Positions 10,308 through 22,060 of a stretch of DNA of 64,000 bases are shown in pieces. Below the pieces are notes generated by a model, which was not told the origin of the DNA, did no database searches, and saw only the letters and a program-made list of their open reading frames with translations. The stretch covers positions 369,045,501 to 369,109,500 of the forward strand of contig CM057451.1 in the NCBI GenBank assembly GCA_016271365.2. The letters are read 5' to 3'. Source of the stretch: Neoceratodus forsteri. Taxonomy: Eukaryota; Chordata; Ceratodontiformes; Ceratodontidae. The first letter of the stretch is position 1. Each line of letters begins with the position of its first letter. Both the position numbers and the translations under genes were made by a program.

Positions 10308-12950
10308 GGATGAACATAAGGGCCACAGAGATCCAGGAGGAACAAAATGGGGGAGAGATACTGTGGGTTAAGCTGGAAAGGAAAATGGGGCCAGCCATCC
10401 GCACAGGTGTGGTCTATAGACCACCAGCCCAGGAGGAAGAAACAGATAGGGAGCGGATGCTGGCCATCCAAAGGATGGCAGACAAGGGTGAGGTAGTACT
10501 GGTTGGAGACTTCAATATTCCAGATGTGGACTGGAGCATCCCAGCAGCAGCATCAACTAGGAGCAGATTTATCCTGGACTCCCTTCAGGGTGCCTTCCTC
10601 AAGCAACTGGTCATGGAACCAACTCAGAAGAAGGCAATACTGGACCTTGTGCTCACAAACAGGGACAGTGTGATGGGGTAACAGTGGGGAGCACCTGGGA
10701 GCAGTGACCACCAGTCATTGTGGTTTGAAATCACGAAAGAGCAGAACCAAACCACACAAAAACATGTATCCTGGATTTTAGGGGGCAGACTTTGGGAAAA
10801 TGGGAGATACTTGAAAGAGGCATTAAGAGGAATGGGGCAGGAATCAGGGGTTGAGGAACAGTGGGCAGTATTTAAAATGGGGATTACAAGAGCAACAGAA
10901 TTATGCATTAAGCCGGTTAGCAAGAGGAAAAGGAAGAGGACACCATTATGGTTTTCCAAAGAGGTAGCAAAGAAAGTGAAAGCCAAAAAGATTGCATTCA
11001 GGCAATACAAAAAGTCACATGCAGAAGGGGATAGGGAGAAGTACCAGGAGAAGCAAAGGGAGGCAGGGAGGTCAGTAAGGGAAGCCAAAGCTCAGACAGA
11101 AGAACACATTGCAAAATCAGTGGGTAGAGGGGACAAAACCTTTTACAGGTACATAAGTGAAAAAAGAAAGGCAAAGGGAGGGGTAGTGAGACTGAAGGGG
11201 GAGGATGGGGGCCGCATGGAGGATGACAACAGTAAAGCTGACATATTGAACAGGTATTTCTGCTCAGTCTTTACTGAAGAAAAGGAGGGTAATGGGTCTG
11301 AAGGGAGTACAAGGGGTGAGAATGGTGCAGAAATGGACACCAGTCCCTTTACTCGAGAAAGGGTCCTGAAGGAACTGGAAGTAATAAGAGTTGATAAAGC
11401 AATGGGGCCAGATGGTGTGCACCCCAGGGTCCTTAAAGAGCTAAGAAAGGTAGTGGCTGAACCTCTGGCTATCCTGTTTAGCCGATCACTGGAAACAGGG
11501 GAGGTACCCAAAGACTGGAGGACACCAGATGTAGTCCCCTTATACAAAAGTGAGAACAAAGAGGAAGCGGGGAACTACAGACCAGTCAGCCTCACCTCGG
11601 TAGTGGGGAAGATCATGGAATCACTACTGAAGGAGAGACTGGTGGAACATCTGGTTGTCAATGGACTACAGGACCCAAGGCAGCATGGTTTCAGCAGGGG
11701 GCAGTCAAGTCAGACCAACCTCGTTGAATTTTTTGACTGGGTGACTAGGGAGGTGGATCGGGGAGGGCAGTGGACATGGTCTATCTGGACTTCAGCAAGG
11801 CCTTTGACACTGTGCCACATAGAAGACTATTACACAAACTGGGGAATATGGGTGTGGGCAGGACAGTAGTGTGGTGGGTAGGTAACTGGCTGGGTGGCAG
11901 GACACAGAGGGTGGTGGTAAATGGCTGTCACCCACAGAGGGAAGAGTGACCAGTGGGGTACCACAGGGATCAGTGCTGGGACCGGTCCTATTCAACATCT
12001 TCATCAGTGACATTGCGCAGGACCTAGAAGGCAGAATGTCACTGTTAGCTGATGACACAAAGCTGTGTAACAGAGTAGACACACCAGAGGGTGTAGACAG
12101 AATGAGAAGGGACCTGCAGAAACTTGAAGAATAGTCAGGGTTTGGCAGTTGAAATTCAATGCAAAAGTGCAAGATAATGCATATGGGCACAAAAACCTGG
12201 CACAATATATCAGTTGGGGATGAGGATATAGCATGCACCAAGCAGGAAAAGGATCTTGGGGTTATCATCTCGATGACCTCAAGGTAAGGCACAGTGTGAC
12301 AAGGCAGCAGGTAAAGCAAATAGGATGCTGGGATGCATAGGCAGGGGCATCACCAGCAGGAAAAGGGAGGTCATAATTCCACTATACAAGACACTAGTCA
12401 GGCCCCACCTAGAGTACAGTGTACAGTTCTGGAGACCTTACCTATGTAAGGATATAGACAGGGTAGAGAAGGTTCAGAGGAGGGCAACAAAGATGGTACA
12501 TGGATTGCATCACAAGTCCTATGAGGACAGGTTGAAGGAACTGAATACATACTCCCTGGAGGAGAGGAGGGAGAGAGGGGATATGATAGAGACATACAAG
12601 TATCTTACAGGGAGGAATAGGGTGCAGGAATACACTATTTTTAAGCAAAAAAGATGTTCCAGGACTAGAGGGCATGGGATGAAGTTGGAGGGAAGACGAT
12701 TCAGAGGAAAAGTGAGGAAGAATTTCTTCACAGAACGGGTGGTGGACAAGTGGAACACCCTGCCAGAGGAGGTGGTGGGGGCTGAAACAGTCATGGGATT
12801 TAAGAATGCATGGGATAGACATAAAGGAATTCTGGAGGTCAGGGGTAAAGGGCAACAGACCTCTAGGAAAACATAAACTGAACTTACAAGCTCAAATGGG
12901 CAGACTGGGTGGGCCACAGGCCCTTATCTGCCGACACTGTCTATGTATCT
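10308..12950 (+). mobile_element. CR1 LINE (plus) nested inside the L1 ORF2
   Basis: L1 coding stops at codons for IPKPGK (just right of 12,950, minus strand) and resumes at SFRPISLLN (just left of 10,308). In L1 ORF2 these motifs are separated by only a few residues, so the 2.64-kb plus-strand CR1 lies between them. It is 5'-truncated within the endonuclease and keeps the family 3' end CCTTATCTGCCGACACTG. No clear TSD is visible, which is usual for CR1. Confidence 0.88.
10316..12876 (+). pseudogene. CR1 ORF2 remnant: endonuclease C-terminus and RT
   Basis: The 123-residue frame at 10,310-10,681 covers the endonuclease end (LVGDFNIPDVDW near 10,500 and ILDLVLTNRDSV). After one stop, a 383-residue frame (10,718-11,869) holds the linker (TPLWFSKEVAKKV), YFCSVFTEEKEG, DKAMGPDGVHPRVLKEL, VVPLYKSENKEEAGNYRPVS and DPRQHGFSRGQSSQTN. 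Motif A (YLDFSKAFDTV) is present after a frameshift near 11,775. A third frame (11,946-12,134) has [15 protein letters not shown] and LLADDTKLC, with the catalytic Asp pair intact. The thumb follows at 12,325-12,876, ending FFTERVVDKWNTLPEEVVGAE. This is the least decayed CR1 in the window, which fits its place as one of the youngest insertions of the nest. Confidence 0.9.
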
Positions 12951-14610
12951 GGGTTTTCCAGGCTTTGGGATAACCGTAACCAGTGCCTTCTGCCATGACT
13001 TAGGGAACATACCCTCTTCTAGGCTCGCATTATAAATGTGCATTAGTCTGGGGACTAGAGTTTTACTTAACTTCTTGTACCATTCAGCTGGCAGCCCATC
13101 TGTCCCTGGCGTTTTCCCAGTCGGGAGGTCTCTAATGGCTCTCCAGATCTCCTGTTCCTTAATTTTTTTTTTTTATTTAGTTGTTTAACCAGGTATAGCA
13201 CACTAAGCTGAAAGCTTTTTGCAGGAGCGACCTGGGAGCACAATTGGGGCACAGAGCGCTTCCTGAGCCTTTGTAGGGAGATTTGGCAACTTGATTGGTT
13301 TAAAAAGTTTAAAGTTTCTGATTTAACTCCTCCTTCTGTTCTGCTTTCTGTGTAGAGTTCCTTATAAAATGCCCTAAACTGGGAGGCAATTTCTACTGGT
13401 TTAACCCAGCACCTTTCAGGGTTTGATCTATCCCGAATAACTGAAATGTTCCTTTCGGCTTGCCTCTTTCGGAGACGAATGGCAAGAAGTCTCAGAGCTT
13501 TTCCCCCTGTTTCATGGTATTTTTGGTTGGTGTATCTAAGGAGACCCTCCGCCTTTTTGTTCTCTAGTGTTTGTAGTTCAGATCGAACTTGGTTTAGGTC
13601 TTTAAGTGTTTGCTTTGATCCTGTGCCTTTCTTATGTTTAGCCTCTAGGTCTGCTAGTTTGTCCCTAAGGTTTTTTTCTGTGGCTATTGCCTGTTTTTTT
13701 CTTAGCTGAGGCATAGCTAATTATTTGCCCCCTTACCACAGCTTTTAGGGTGTCCCACCATAACATCAGGGAGCAATCCTCTCTAGGGGAGTCTTTCTCT
13801 AAATTTTTAATTGTCTGGTCTATAAGCTCTATGAAATGCTTCTCATTTAACAAGGATACATTAAGTCTCCACAAGGGTGTTTTATTTTCCTGACCTATAT
13901 TAAGGTTAACCAAGACTGGGCCATGGTCAGACAGGGTGATAGGATATATTTTTGAATGCTGAAATAGGTGCAGGTCAGTTTTATGTGTGAGGAAAAAAGT
14001 CTATGTGTGAATAGGAACTTTGTGCTCCGGAGAAAAAGGTGTAGTCCCTTTCTTCCCCATGCTGTGCTCTCCATATATCTGCCATACCAAATTCCGCTAT
14101 TAAAGCCCTGAGTTTTTTACTTGCTACTTTGTTAGTGTTTGAATTACCAGATGAATGGTCCAGCTGTGGTGAGAGTACCGTGTTAAAATCCCCTCTGATT
14201 AACATCTGGCCTTGGTGCAAGTCAGCTAGTTTATTAAAGACATCTCTCAGGAATCCTGTGCCCACGTTGGGGGCATATATATTTACTAAATGCAGAGTCA
14301 CATTATGCACCATACAAGTTGCCCTGACAAATCTACCTTGAAACCCCTCTTCCATAGATTGTATCTTTAAAGGGGTATTACATTTAAAAAGTATTGCTAC
14401 CCCTGCCTTTTTATTGGTAGGATGTGATGATGATACTACTTGATCCACCCATCTCCTTCTAAGTTTAGAGTGTTCCAACTGAGAGAGGTGTGTTTCTTGT
14501 ACAAAAGGTATGTTACATCCTAAATGTTGGAGTTCAGTTAGCAATCTAGTCTGTTTGATTGGGGAATTGACTCCTTTCACATTGTAGGAGATAACTCTCA
14601 GTGAGGCCAT
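12951..14610 (-). pseudogene. L1 ORF2 remnant: endonuclease, linker and RT start
   Basis: The frame at 14,610-13,981 begins MASLRVISYNVKGVNSPIK. It contains IPFVQETHLSQ (catalytic Glu), HLVNIYAPN, IRGDFNTVLSPQLD and the last His block SYSHIDFF, so it is an L1-type APE endonuclease missing only its final residues. Downstream frames (13,913-13,665 and 13,714-13,300) form the linker, with TPLWRLNVSLLNEKHF and LRYTNQKYHETGGKALRLLA. RT motifs TGKTPGTDGLPAEWY (near 13,100) and ALVTVIPKPGK (near 12,980) follow. A SINE sits at 13,161-13,262 and a CR1 ends the block at 12,950. Confidence 0.85.
13161..13262 (-). mobile_element. 5'-truncated SINE fragment inside L1
   Basis: Read on the minus strand it contains TGCTCCCAGGT, AAGCTTTCAGCTTA and ACCTGGTTAAACAA followed by an A-rich tail. 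These blocks match the 3' part of the SINE at 56,836-57,035. It interrupts the L1 frame between the linker and IKEQEIWRAIRDLPTGK. About 100 bp remain. Confidence 0.8.
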
Positions 14611-16296
14611 ATCTCCTTGAAAGGTATGTCTGCTGTGAACCCTTTTCCATATTTACCTTTCTTCTTTGGTTTCCGTCCAGCCTGCAAGACCTTTAAATTA
14701 AAACTTAAAATTGTTAAACCATTACAACTTAAACATTTAACTGTGAGCTTAGTACCTACTTTTGGTACTTTTCCAACAACAAACTTTAAAACTATATACA
14801 CAACAGTTTTAGTTTCATTTTTCTTGACTTCCATGTGAAGCCCACAGAAAAACTGTGGGAGGTCAACTCGACCCTATCAGTGCCCCACTAATTGGGGCAA
14901 GAGGCATAGATGGACTCCCCTCTGGGAGACCCCTTACACCCCTTTGAGCCCATCACTGCCGGATCTAACCGAAGCTACAAATTCGATTTTAAATATCCCT
15001 CTTTAGTTTCCCCTTCCCGCCCCCTTTTACTTTTTAATACGTTTTTATCTCTCAGCTGCTCTAGATCTTTTCCTAGTCAACTTACTGTAATACAATCCAT
15101 GTTTTGTTTCGACCCCTTTTGGGCTCTGTTATAGTGGGAACCTTTTTCCTGTGGCATTGCCCTTGAAGTTGCTCTCTTGGTCGGGGGAGATTGGTGGGCT
15201 GGGATTACAAGTTACCTGCATCCGGGGCTAATTCCTACTACCCTGTTTTTCCCCCTTCCCAGATCTTTTACCAAGGAGGTTCTCCAGGGGTTATACTTAA
15301 CCTATAATAAAGGATGTCCCCCATATCTAATACTTCTATGGTGATGTGTCAACCTATTTTATATGTGTCTCTCGAAGGGGAAGGACCATGAGAGACGAAG
15401 GAGCAGTTGCGATTCTAAAAATTCCAGACTCATCTACCCTCCCACATATCCCTATGTTCACTCCCTCTGTCTCCCCCCCCCAAGACCTTTCCCAATCACA
15501 CCCCATGACTTCGTCGGACTCGCCTGATGTGGTGTGTCCCGATATCGGCATCAAGTCCTTTTAGTCTCTCTTAAGCTGGTCCGACTGGTTATTCTTAGAG
15601 CAGACACATTCTCCTTGCATGCTCCTCCCTTATCTCTCTTTCTCTAGTCCTTTAAACCCATTTGCCCTATCTTCTGGGGTTTTCAAACTAATCCTAAATC
15701 CTGCCTTGCCTTTATTTCTTTCTGCGTTTCTCCCTCTGCTTCTCCAGACTACTTCAATACCCCCTTTCCTTGTCTCTAGTTTCATCTTTGGGAATTTCTA
15801 GCCCGATATTTATCGAAGGGACCCCCAGATTTTGGTACTGTACCACTTTAACCTCTCTTTTTATAGGCTTTCTGACTCGTTTCTCATGTTTACCCACTCA
15901 CAAAGATATAACTACGTCATACAAGTATGCCTTTCCCCTGAGATTCCTTTTGCCCCTTCATCTATAAAGCTCCTCTTACCTTATAGAGTCTTCACCTTTC
16001 GACCAAGGATGCATCTCTGACCTTGAATATATGGTCCTGTGTAGCGGTTTCTCATATTCATTCCCTTGCCCCCCCACCCCTTTTCTGGAACATACAACCA
16101 TCCTACTTTAAAGTCAGCCGTATAAATGTCTATGCGAGTTGAAAAGGCGAATTGTTTTTCTTGCTTATAAGTTCTTTTCAATCCCTCACATCCCTTTTAT
16201 TCCCCACATAAGGATCCCTTGAATCTGTCCAGTTCTTCGGTAATTAGATCCACCGCGACCGACACTTTAGGCCTTTCTACTACCTTTTCGACAGTT
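14611..16296. other. Long L1 inter-ORF region, pyrimidine-rich, unassigned
   Basis: L1 ORF1 and ORF2 are normally separated by tens of bases, but here about 1.7 kb lies between them. The plus strand is rich in CT runs (for example 15,000-15,150 and 15,620-15,800). The part nearest ORF2 (14,834-14,598, minus) is a 78-residue Lys-rich frame that could be a leader of ORF2. I recognise no known element, so this is either an old insertion or an unusual spacer. Confidence 0.4.
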
Positions 16297-17380
16297 TCAG
16301 CCCTCGGTCGATTGGTTTAGTCGCCCATCCTCCTGTTGTCTTACTTTGGTTTTCATGATCAGATCTCGGATATCCAAGGAAAACTCCTGTGGGTATGATC
16401 CCAGAATTGCTCTTTTCCTGCTTCTGGAGTTGGGGGCTTTGAACCACATTTCTGACTTAAGGCTGCTTTCTAGCTTTTGCATCTCCAGATCGGGGAAGGG
16501 TATTTCTAGATTTTTAAGAAACTGCGCGGCTTCCACCAGGCCAGGAAAGATTTGTACGCCGGTATCAAGGTAAATTTTGATCCTAGCTGGGAACAACAAC
16601 TGCTTTGGTTCCTTTTTTTTGTTTGAGGTCTCTAATAACCCCTTTAACCATTTGCCGCTCTAACTGCAATGCCGCCGAGAAATCTTGGTCGAAGAAAATA
16701 GGTGCCTCTTTATATTTGAGGTCCCTATGCCTCCAGGCCTCTTGTAAAATCCAGTCTTTGCTCTGAAAAAAGACCATGCGGACTATAAGAGAACGTGGCT
16801 TAGCTGCAGGGTCTTGAGGTTTTGCAACAAGCGATCTATGCACACGGTCAATGTCCAGCTTAATATCTGAAGGTAAGGATAATACTGACCGCACTACATG
16901 CTGCACAAAGTCAGCTGTAGAGGGGAACCCCTCTTCGGCATCCTCTGGGACTCCATGGATTCTGAAATTGTTCCTGCGGGATCTATTCTCTAGGTCCTCC
17001 ATACCGCGTTGAGTCTCTCTATCTCTCTGGAGCAGCAGCAGGACTAATCTGTCTAGTCGTTCTTGGGCCTCCGAAACTGTAGTGAGATTCATAGCATTGA
17101 GTGTCACTTTTTTATTGAGTATTTGTACCTCTTTTTTGAGGTCTACCAGAGATGAATCAATTCTTGTAACTGTTGAAAGAATCTGTTTAAAGGTTTTGTG
17201 CATGATTTCAGGGTCCATTTTTCCCATAGCATCCGCTTATCCTGAGGATTCTGATGCCGTGCGCCTACAGGTAGTCTGGACCGCAAACCCCTCCATGTCC
17301 TCATCGAGCACTAGTTGCTTAAACTTTGCTGAACCATTTGACATCTTGGGGTTTCTGTTGTGCTGTTGTTTTCCTGCCAT
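16297..17380 (-). pseudogene. L1 ORF1 protein remnant (coiled coil, RRM, CTD)
   Basis: ORF1p is the trimeric RNA-binding chaperone of L1. The best start is an ATG at 17,380 (MAGKQQHNRNPKMSNG). One in-frame TAA at 17,239-17,237 separates it from the long frame beginning at 17,227. Residues 5-75 of that frame are heptad-rich (coiled coil). The RRM starts at DLENRSRRNNFRIHGVPED near residue 78 and continues through IKLDIDRVHRSL. The C-terminal domain follows, with PRSLIVRMVFFQSKDWIL. A frameshift near 16,590 moves the C-terminal domain into the next frame (LDTGVQIFPGLVEAAQFLK, 16,599-16,297). Length is close to a normal L1 ORF1p. Confidence 0.88.
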
Positions 17381-17515
17381 CTTCCGCTATTTAGGGAGTC
17401 GGTATTCAGCGATTTCAAAATTTTTATTTTAGCGAGAGCTTTATTTTTAGATTCGGAGGGAGGAGAGCTGTGAGGCTTAGCTAGCAGCTATCCCAGTGAC
17501 ATCACCGGAAGTCCT
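17381..17515 (-). promoter_or_regulatory. L1 5' UTR with ETS-like and CRE-like sites
   Basis: Only about 135 bp separate the ORF1 start from the element's 5' edge, defined by the TSD. The outermost bases carry ACTTCCGG (minus strand; ETS-type site, 17,505-17,512) overlapping TGATGTCA (CRE-like, 17,497-17,504). No TATA box is visible. Such pairs are common in TATA-less promoters, so this is a candidate internal promoter. Function is inferred from motifs only. Confidence 0.5.
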
Positions 17516-17529
17516 TAATAAAGGAAATT
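17516..17529. repeat. Target-site duplication, right copy
   Basis: Identical to 7,271-7,284. The plus-strand LINE reading resumes immediately after it. Confidence 0.9.
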
Positions 17530-19553
17530 CTGCACAGATTAACACTGAACTAAATAAAATAAACTGGACTGAATTATTTAGGAGCAAACTGATAAATACT
17601 GCATATGAAGACCTAGAAGAAATTTATGTTCCAACCAAAACAAAATATAACAATAAAGGTAAAGTTCCTGTATGGTTTAGTAAAACAGTTGATAAACTAA
17701 TTAAATTCAAAGAGTGTTTATTCAGGAAATATAAAAAAAAAATCCTAGTCCTACTTCCAGGCATAGACATAAAACTGCTATCTCCACCTTAAAAAAAATC
17801 AATTAAAATGGCAAAACTTAAATTTGAATTTAACCTAGCTCATTCAAAAACAAATCACAAATCTTTGTATTCATATATTAATAGTAATAAGGGGAATATA
17901 AGACAAATTGGTCCACTTCAAGATGATGGAACCACTATAACATCTGATCAGGGGATAGCAAATCACTTCAATAGATATTTTTGCTCAGTCTTTGATAAAG
18001 CCAACACCTATTCTATAATAAATAAAAATAATGACTCCTCTATACCATTATTTGACCTCACTGAAATTAAGAATATTTTGTCATCACTAAAAAAATCTAC
18101 TAGCCCAGGACCTGATAATATCCATTCTAGGTTCCTACTGGAAACTCAGAACACTATAGCAATTCTGCTCCTATTTTTGTTCAATAAATCATTACTAGAG
18201 AATGAAATCCTGGATGTTTGGTGCAGAGCCATCGTAACACCAATCTATAAAAAAGGGAATAAATCAAACATCCAGAATTATCGACCAATTAGCTTGACCT
18301 CTGGTATAGGACAGGTTATGGAGTGCCTAATTAAATCTAGGATTGAGAAAATTATGCAACAGCTTGGTATTCTTGATAATTCCCAACATGGTTTTAAATC
18401 TGGGCATTCTTGTACTACAAACCTTATATCTTTTTACAGTAAAATAAGTAGGTTTATGGATAATAATATTCCCACAGATGTACTATTGTTCAATTTCAGC
18501 AAGGCTTTTGACAAAGTGTCACATGTCTTGCTAATTAACAAACGCCATAGTTTAGGATTTCCCTCATATCTAGGCAACTGGATAACTCAATGGCTTTCTG
18601 ATTGAATTCAACTTGTTAGAATTAATGGTGCACAGTCTACTTCTGGCAGGGTGACAAGTGGAGCAGGTCTACAGTATGTACTGGGGCCTATTCTCTTTAA
18701 TCTCTTCATAAATGATATGAGTATCATCTCTAATAATTTTCTTCCGAAATTTGCTGACGACATGAAAATTGGAGGTAGAGTTGACTCTCCATTTAATATA
18801 TTACTGCTTGAACGAGACCTTCTTCATACTGAGCAATGAGCTAGGATGAACTTAATGACCTTTAATATTGAAAAATATAAGGTTCTACATTTTGGTAGAA
18901 ATAATTCACTTCATAAATATTATTTAAATAATCTTCAACATAAATCATCCACCTGTGAAACAAACTTGGGTATCTTGATTAATAATAAACTGTTGGCTCG
19001 TGACCATTGTAGCAAAGTTGCCAGAACAGCAAATATTATTCTAAGACAGATTAATGAAACCTTTATTAGCAAATCAGAGCATTGTCTAGTGCCCTTGTAT
19101 AGATCATACATCAGACCTCATTTGGATTATGGATCTCCCTTCTGGAGTTCATATTTAAAGGCTAATATTAATCGGTTAGAGCAAGTTCAAAGAAGGCTCA
19201 CAAAATCGATCCCAAGACTAAAAACAAAAAACTATGATATTAGACTTAAAGAAACGGGACTTTATCCTCTACAGTTAAGAAGGCAAAGGGGTGATCTGTT
19301 GCTCATGTTTAATCTACTGAAGTACGCATACCTACGTTACTTGAGTCATGTGGATTATCATTAGCCAATAAACAGAGTGGGAAGATTTCATGCTCTGCAA
19401 CTTAACATTGACTGGGCAAATACAAACAAGCATGATAATATCTTTAATATAAGAGCAGCAAAACAATGGAATGCCTTACCACACAAGATCGTAGACTCAG
19501 TCAGCTTTGATTCCTTTAAGTCTAAGCTTGATACTTGGCTAGCCTTACGTTAA
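17530..19553 (+). pseudogene. LINE ORF2 remnant: linker, RT and thumb
   Basis: Frames in order: VPVWFSKTVDKLIKFKE (17,496-17,792 frame); NHFNRYFCSVFDKA, SPGPDNIHSRFLLE, NYRPISLTSGIGQVMECLI and DNSQHGFKSGHSCTTN (17,808-18,605); then RFADD-type motif C read as LPKFADDMKI (18,651-18,839); thumb NRLEQVQRRLTKSI (18,846-19,364); and an end frame AKQWNALPHKIVDSVSFDSFK closing at 19,553. Motif A reads LFNFSKAFDKV where most relatives have LDFSKAFD, so a catalytic Asp is replaced. A handful of stops and frameshifts break it. Many codons are still clearly readable. Confidence 0.87.
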
Positions 19554-19626
19554 CTTAATCACAGCAATGTCCTACTATTGTGGGGGGGGGCAATCTTGAT
19601 AGGCCTTGTGCCTACTTTTGTCCTAT
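17530..19626 (+). mobile_element. AT-rich CR1-group LINE (plus), 3' part
   Basis: Continuation of the element begun at 4,562. It holds the ORF2 linker, RT and thumb, and ends with a 3' UTR containing a G-run at 19,580-19,589 and GCCTTGTGCCTACTTTTGTC. At about 19,627 minus-strand CR1 sequence resumes. Confidence 0.85.
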
Positions 19627-21172
19627 ATTATCCAGTAAATCCCCTCAGGCCCCGTTGCTTTGTCCACCTTTAGTTTTAGGAGTTCTTTCAAAACCCTTTC
19701 TTCTGTGAAAGGACTGGTATTGACTCCCCTATCCAGAGTACTTCTGTTGATTGGATTAGGTACCTCCCCCTCATCTTCTTTTGTAAATACTGAGCAGAAG
19801 TATTTATTCAGTATCCCTGCTTTTTCACTGTCTCTCTCTGCCCACCCATCCTCCACTTTATTAAGCCTCACTATTCCTCCCTTTGTCTTTCTTCGCTCCA
19901 TAATGTACCTATAAAAGGTGTTATCCCCCTTCTTAACCGAGTTGACTATCTTTTCCTCGGTTTGGGCCTTTGCTGTTCTGACTGCCTTCCCCGCTTCCTT
20001 CTGCTTTAACTGGCACAGTTCTCTGTCCTGCTCCTTCTGTGTTTCCTTATAGTTCCTGAATGCTATCTGTTTCTTTCTAACCTTCCCTGTCACTTCTTTT
20101 GAGAACCATAGTGTTTTTTCTTTAATTTTGATTTATTTGCTTCACACAAAGGCTTGTTGCCTCTATGATGGCAGTTTTGCTGTTTCCCCATTGTTGCTCC
20201 ACCCCTCCTTCTTGCCTGTTTGCTATTGCTTTTCTGAGGCACTCTCCCATTTTGACAAAGTCAGCCCTCCTAAACTCCAGTACCCTCACTTTTGTTTGGC
20301 TTGGCTCTGTGGCTGAGTTTATCGTGAACCACACTGTTTGATGGTCACTTGTTCCCAGATGGCTACCCACTTCTAGATCCGAGATCCTCTCTCCATTCCC
20401 ATTTGACAGTACCAGGTCTAAGATTTTTCCCTCCTGCATGGGTTCCAACCCTAGCTGTCTGAGGCATGCTCCCCCCGTAGGGTATTGAGAATGACCCTGC
20501 TCTTGGATGTGGCTGCAGCAAAGGTGCTCCAGTTAACATCTGACATATTTAGGTTCCCCCATCAACAATATCTCCCCTTTCTCTGCCATCCTAAGTATGT
20601 CGTCTATCATTTCCTTGTACATTTCCTCCCTCTGAGATGGGGGTCTCTATACAACCCCTGTGCAGACTGTGGTGCCATTTCCGGTCTCCAGGGTGACCCA
20701 CAGTGCCTCCTCTCCTCCCTATTTAGCCTTTTGTTCCATTACTTTGATCCCTTCCCTTACATAGAGAGCCACTCTTCCTCCTCTTCTACCCTCCCTGTCC
20801 CTCCTGTAGATTGTGTATCCTGGTATGTTGACATCCCAGTCATGGTTCTCTGTGCATGATGTTTCTGTGACTGCCACAATATCCAGGCATCCCTCTTCCA
20901 GCAAGGCCACCAGTTCAGGGAGCTTGTTACCTAGACTACGGGCATTGGTACTCATTACCCTCCATTTTTTGATGGTCTTACCCCTTTTTGCCCCATCCCT
21001 GTCCTTACTGCCTTTGCCTTTTTCTCCATTTACCCCTGCCCTTCTCCCTATCGACTTCTCTATCATGGTGTTTACCTCACTAACTACCATGATTTTTTTG
21101 GGGGGGCTAGAAGGTCCCTGCTCCTTTCCAGTGCTTCTCCCCTTGGCTAGTTTAAATGCTTGCCAATGAAGC
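19627..21172 (-). pseudogene. CR1 ORF2 N-terminal remnant: endonuclease and linker
   Basis: The frame at 21,174-20,719 contains RVMSTNARSLGNKLPELVAL, LDIVAVTETSCTENHDWDVN and YTIYRRDREGRRGGRVALYV, the first half of the APE endonuclease. The catalytic Glu region is present although TW is TS. The frame at 20,448-20,122 has GKILDLVLSNGNGERISD and LGTSDHQTVWFTI, the endonuclease end. The frame at 20,093-19,623 gives the linker and RT start (DNTFYRYIMERRKTKGG, YFCSVFTKEDEG, KVDKATGPEGI). Frame breaks lie near 20,100, 20,450 and 20,720. Confidence 0.85.
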
Positions 21173-22060
21173 ATTTAAACCTATCACCTAGGATCCTGGT
21201 TCTCCTCCTGGGCAGATGCAGACCATTACACCAGTATAGGCCTGCATCCTTCTAGGTGGACCCCCAGTCCCCAGTGAAGCCAAAACCTTGAGCTCTGCAC
21301 CAGTTTTTCAACCATTGATTGAATCCCATGGTACAGAGCATCATAGCCTCACCCATGCCATAGACAGGCATCACCTCCGAGAAGGTTACTGTGAGTGTTA
21401 CTTGTCTAAGGCCCCTCCCCAACACCACAAACTCCTCCTGCACTGCTCTGATCCCTTTCCCAGCCAGGTCATTTGTCCCTAGGTGGGCAATGACATCCTG
21501 CTCCCTACCCCATGCAGCTGCTCACGCGATCCTGAGGATTCACTTCCTGTCCCTTCAAGCCATGGTGCCAGGCAGGCACCTTACATCCCTCTCCCCTCCC
21601 TCCCCCAGTTCTACCATCCTAACAATGGAGTCCCCCACACAGGAGTTGTTTTCTTACCCTGTGGGGTCCCATGCCACCCTCCTGTGGGTCTCCATTGTAG
21701 AGGTTTCCAGCATCCTCCTTGGTCTCCACTGTGGGTGCCTCCATTGAGGAACCAAACTCTGACAGAATGGCATATGAATTGCGGAGAGGTAGAACTGGAG
21801 GGATGCGCCACCCTCACCCTCCTTGAGCCCACTGTGGTTCAACTGCTCCTCTTTCTTGGCAACCTCTGATGTAGCGTCAGTGGCCCTGGTGGTCCCTGGG
21901 TGGGAGAGGAGGTCCCCTGAATCCTGACCAACTCCACCTGGAGATGAGCAACCTCCTCCTTCATCCCAGTGAGGTGCCTGCAGATGGGACAACACTGCAT
22001 CCTCCAGAATGTCTCCTGGAAGACTGCTGCTGCACAACCACTGCACTGCACTATTCACGT
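21173..22060 (-). pseudogene. CR1 ORF1 remnant: zinc finger and esterase domain
   Basis: At the N-terminus (22,051-21,839) a cysteine pattern CSGCAAAV then MQCCPICRHL resembles the PHD-like finger of CR1 ORF1, followed by a short coiled coil (MKEEVAHLQVELVRIQ). After frameshifted sequence, the esterase region shows a HLGTND-type block near 21,480, TFSEVMPVYGMGEAMM (21,380-21,330) and NGLHLPRRRTRILGD near 21,230. In the last block the usual catalytic Asp of DGLHL is Asn. The same domain is found in the CR1 at 34.4-34.9 kb. Broken by several stops. Confidence 0.75.

Larger units (their letters stand above)
7285..17515 (-). mobile_element. L1-type LINE, apparently full length, with nested insertions
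   Basis: The minus-strand element is delimited by the perfect 14-bp TSD. Order from its 5' end (right side): short 5' UTR, ORF1 (17,380-16,297), a long inter-ORF region, ORF2 endonuclease (14,610-13,981), linker and RT interrupted by a SINE and by a CR1, then the ORF2 C-terminus and 3' UTR at the left. Without the CR1 (about 2.64 kb) and SINE (about 0.1 kb) the element would be about 7.5 kb. Many stops show it is dead, but both ends appear preserved. Confidence 0.9.

Noticed and set aside
21391..22058. Plus-strand frames of 118-165 codons
   Set aside because: They run antisense to the CR1 ORF1 remnant, whose domain signatures are on the minus strand.
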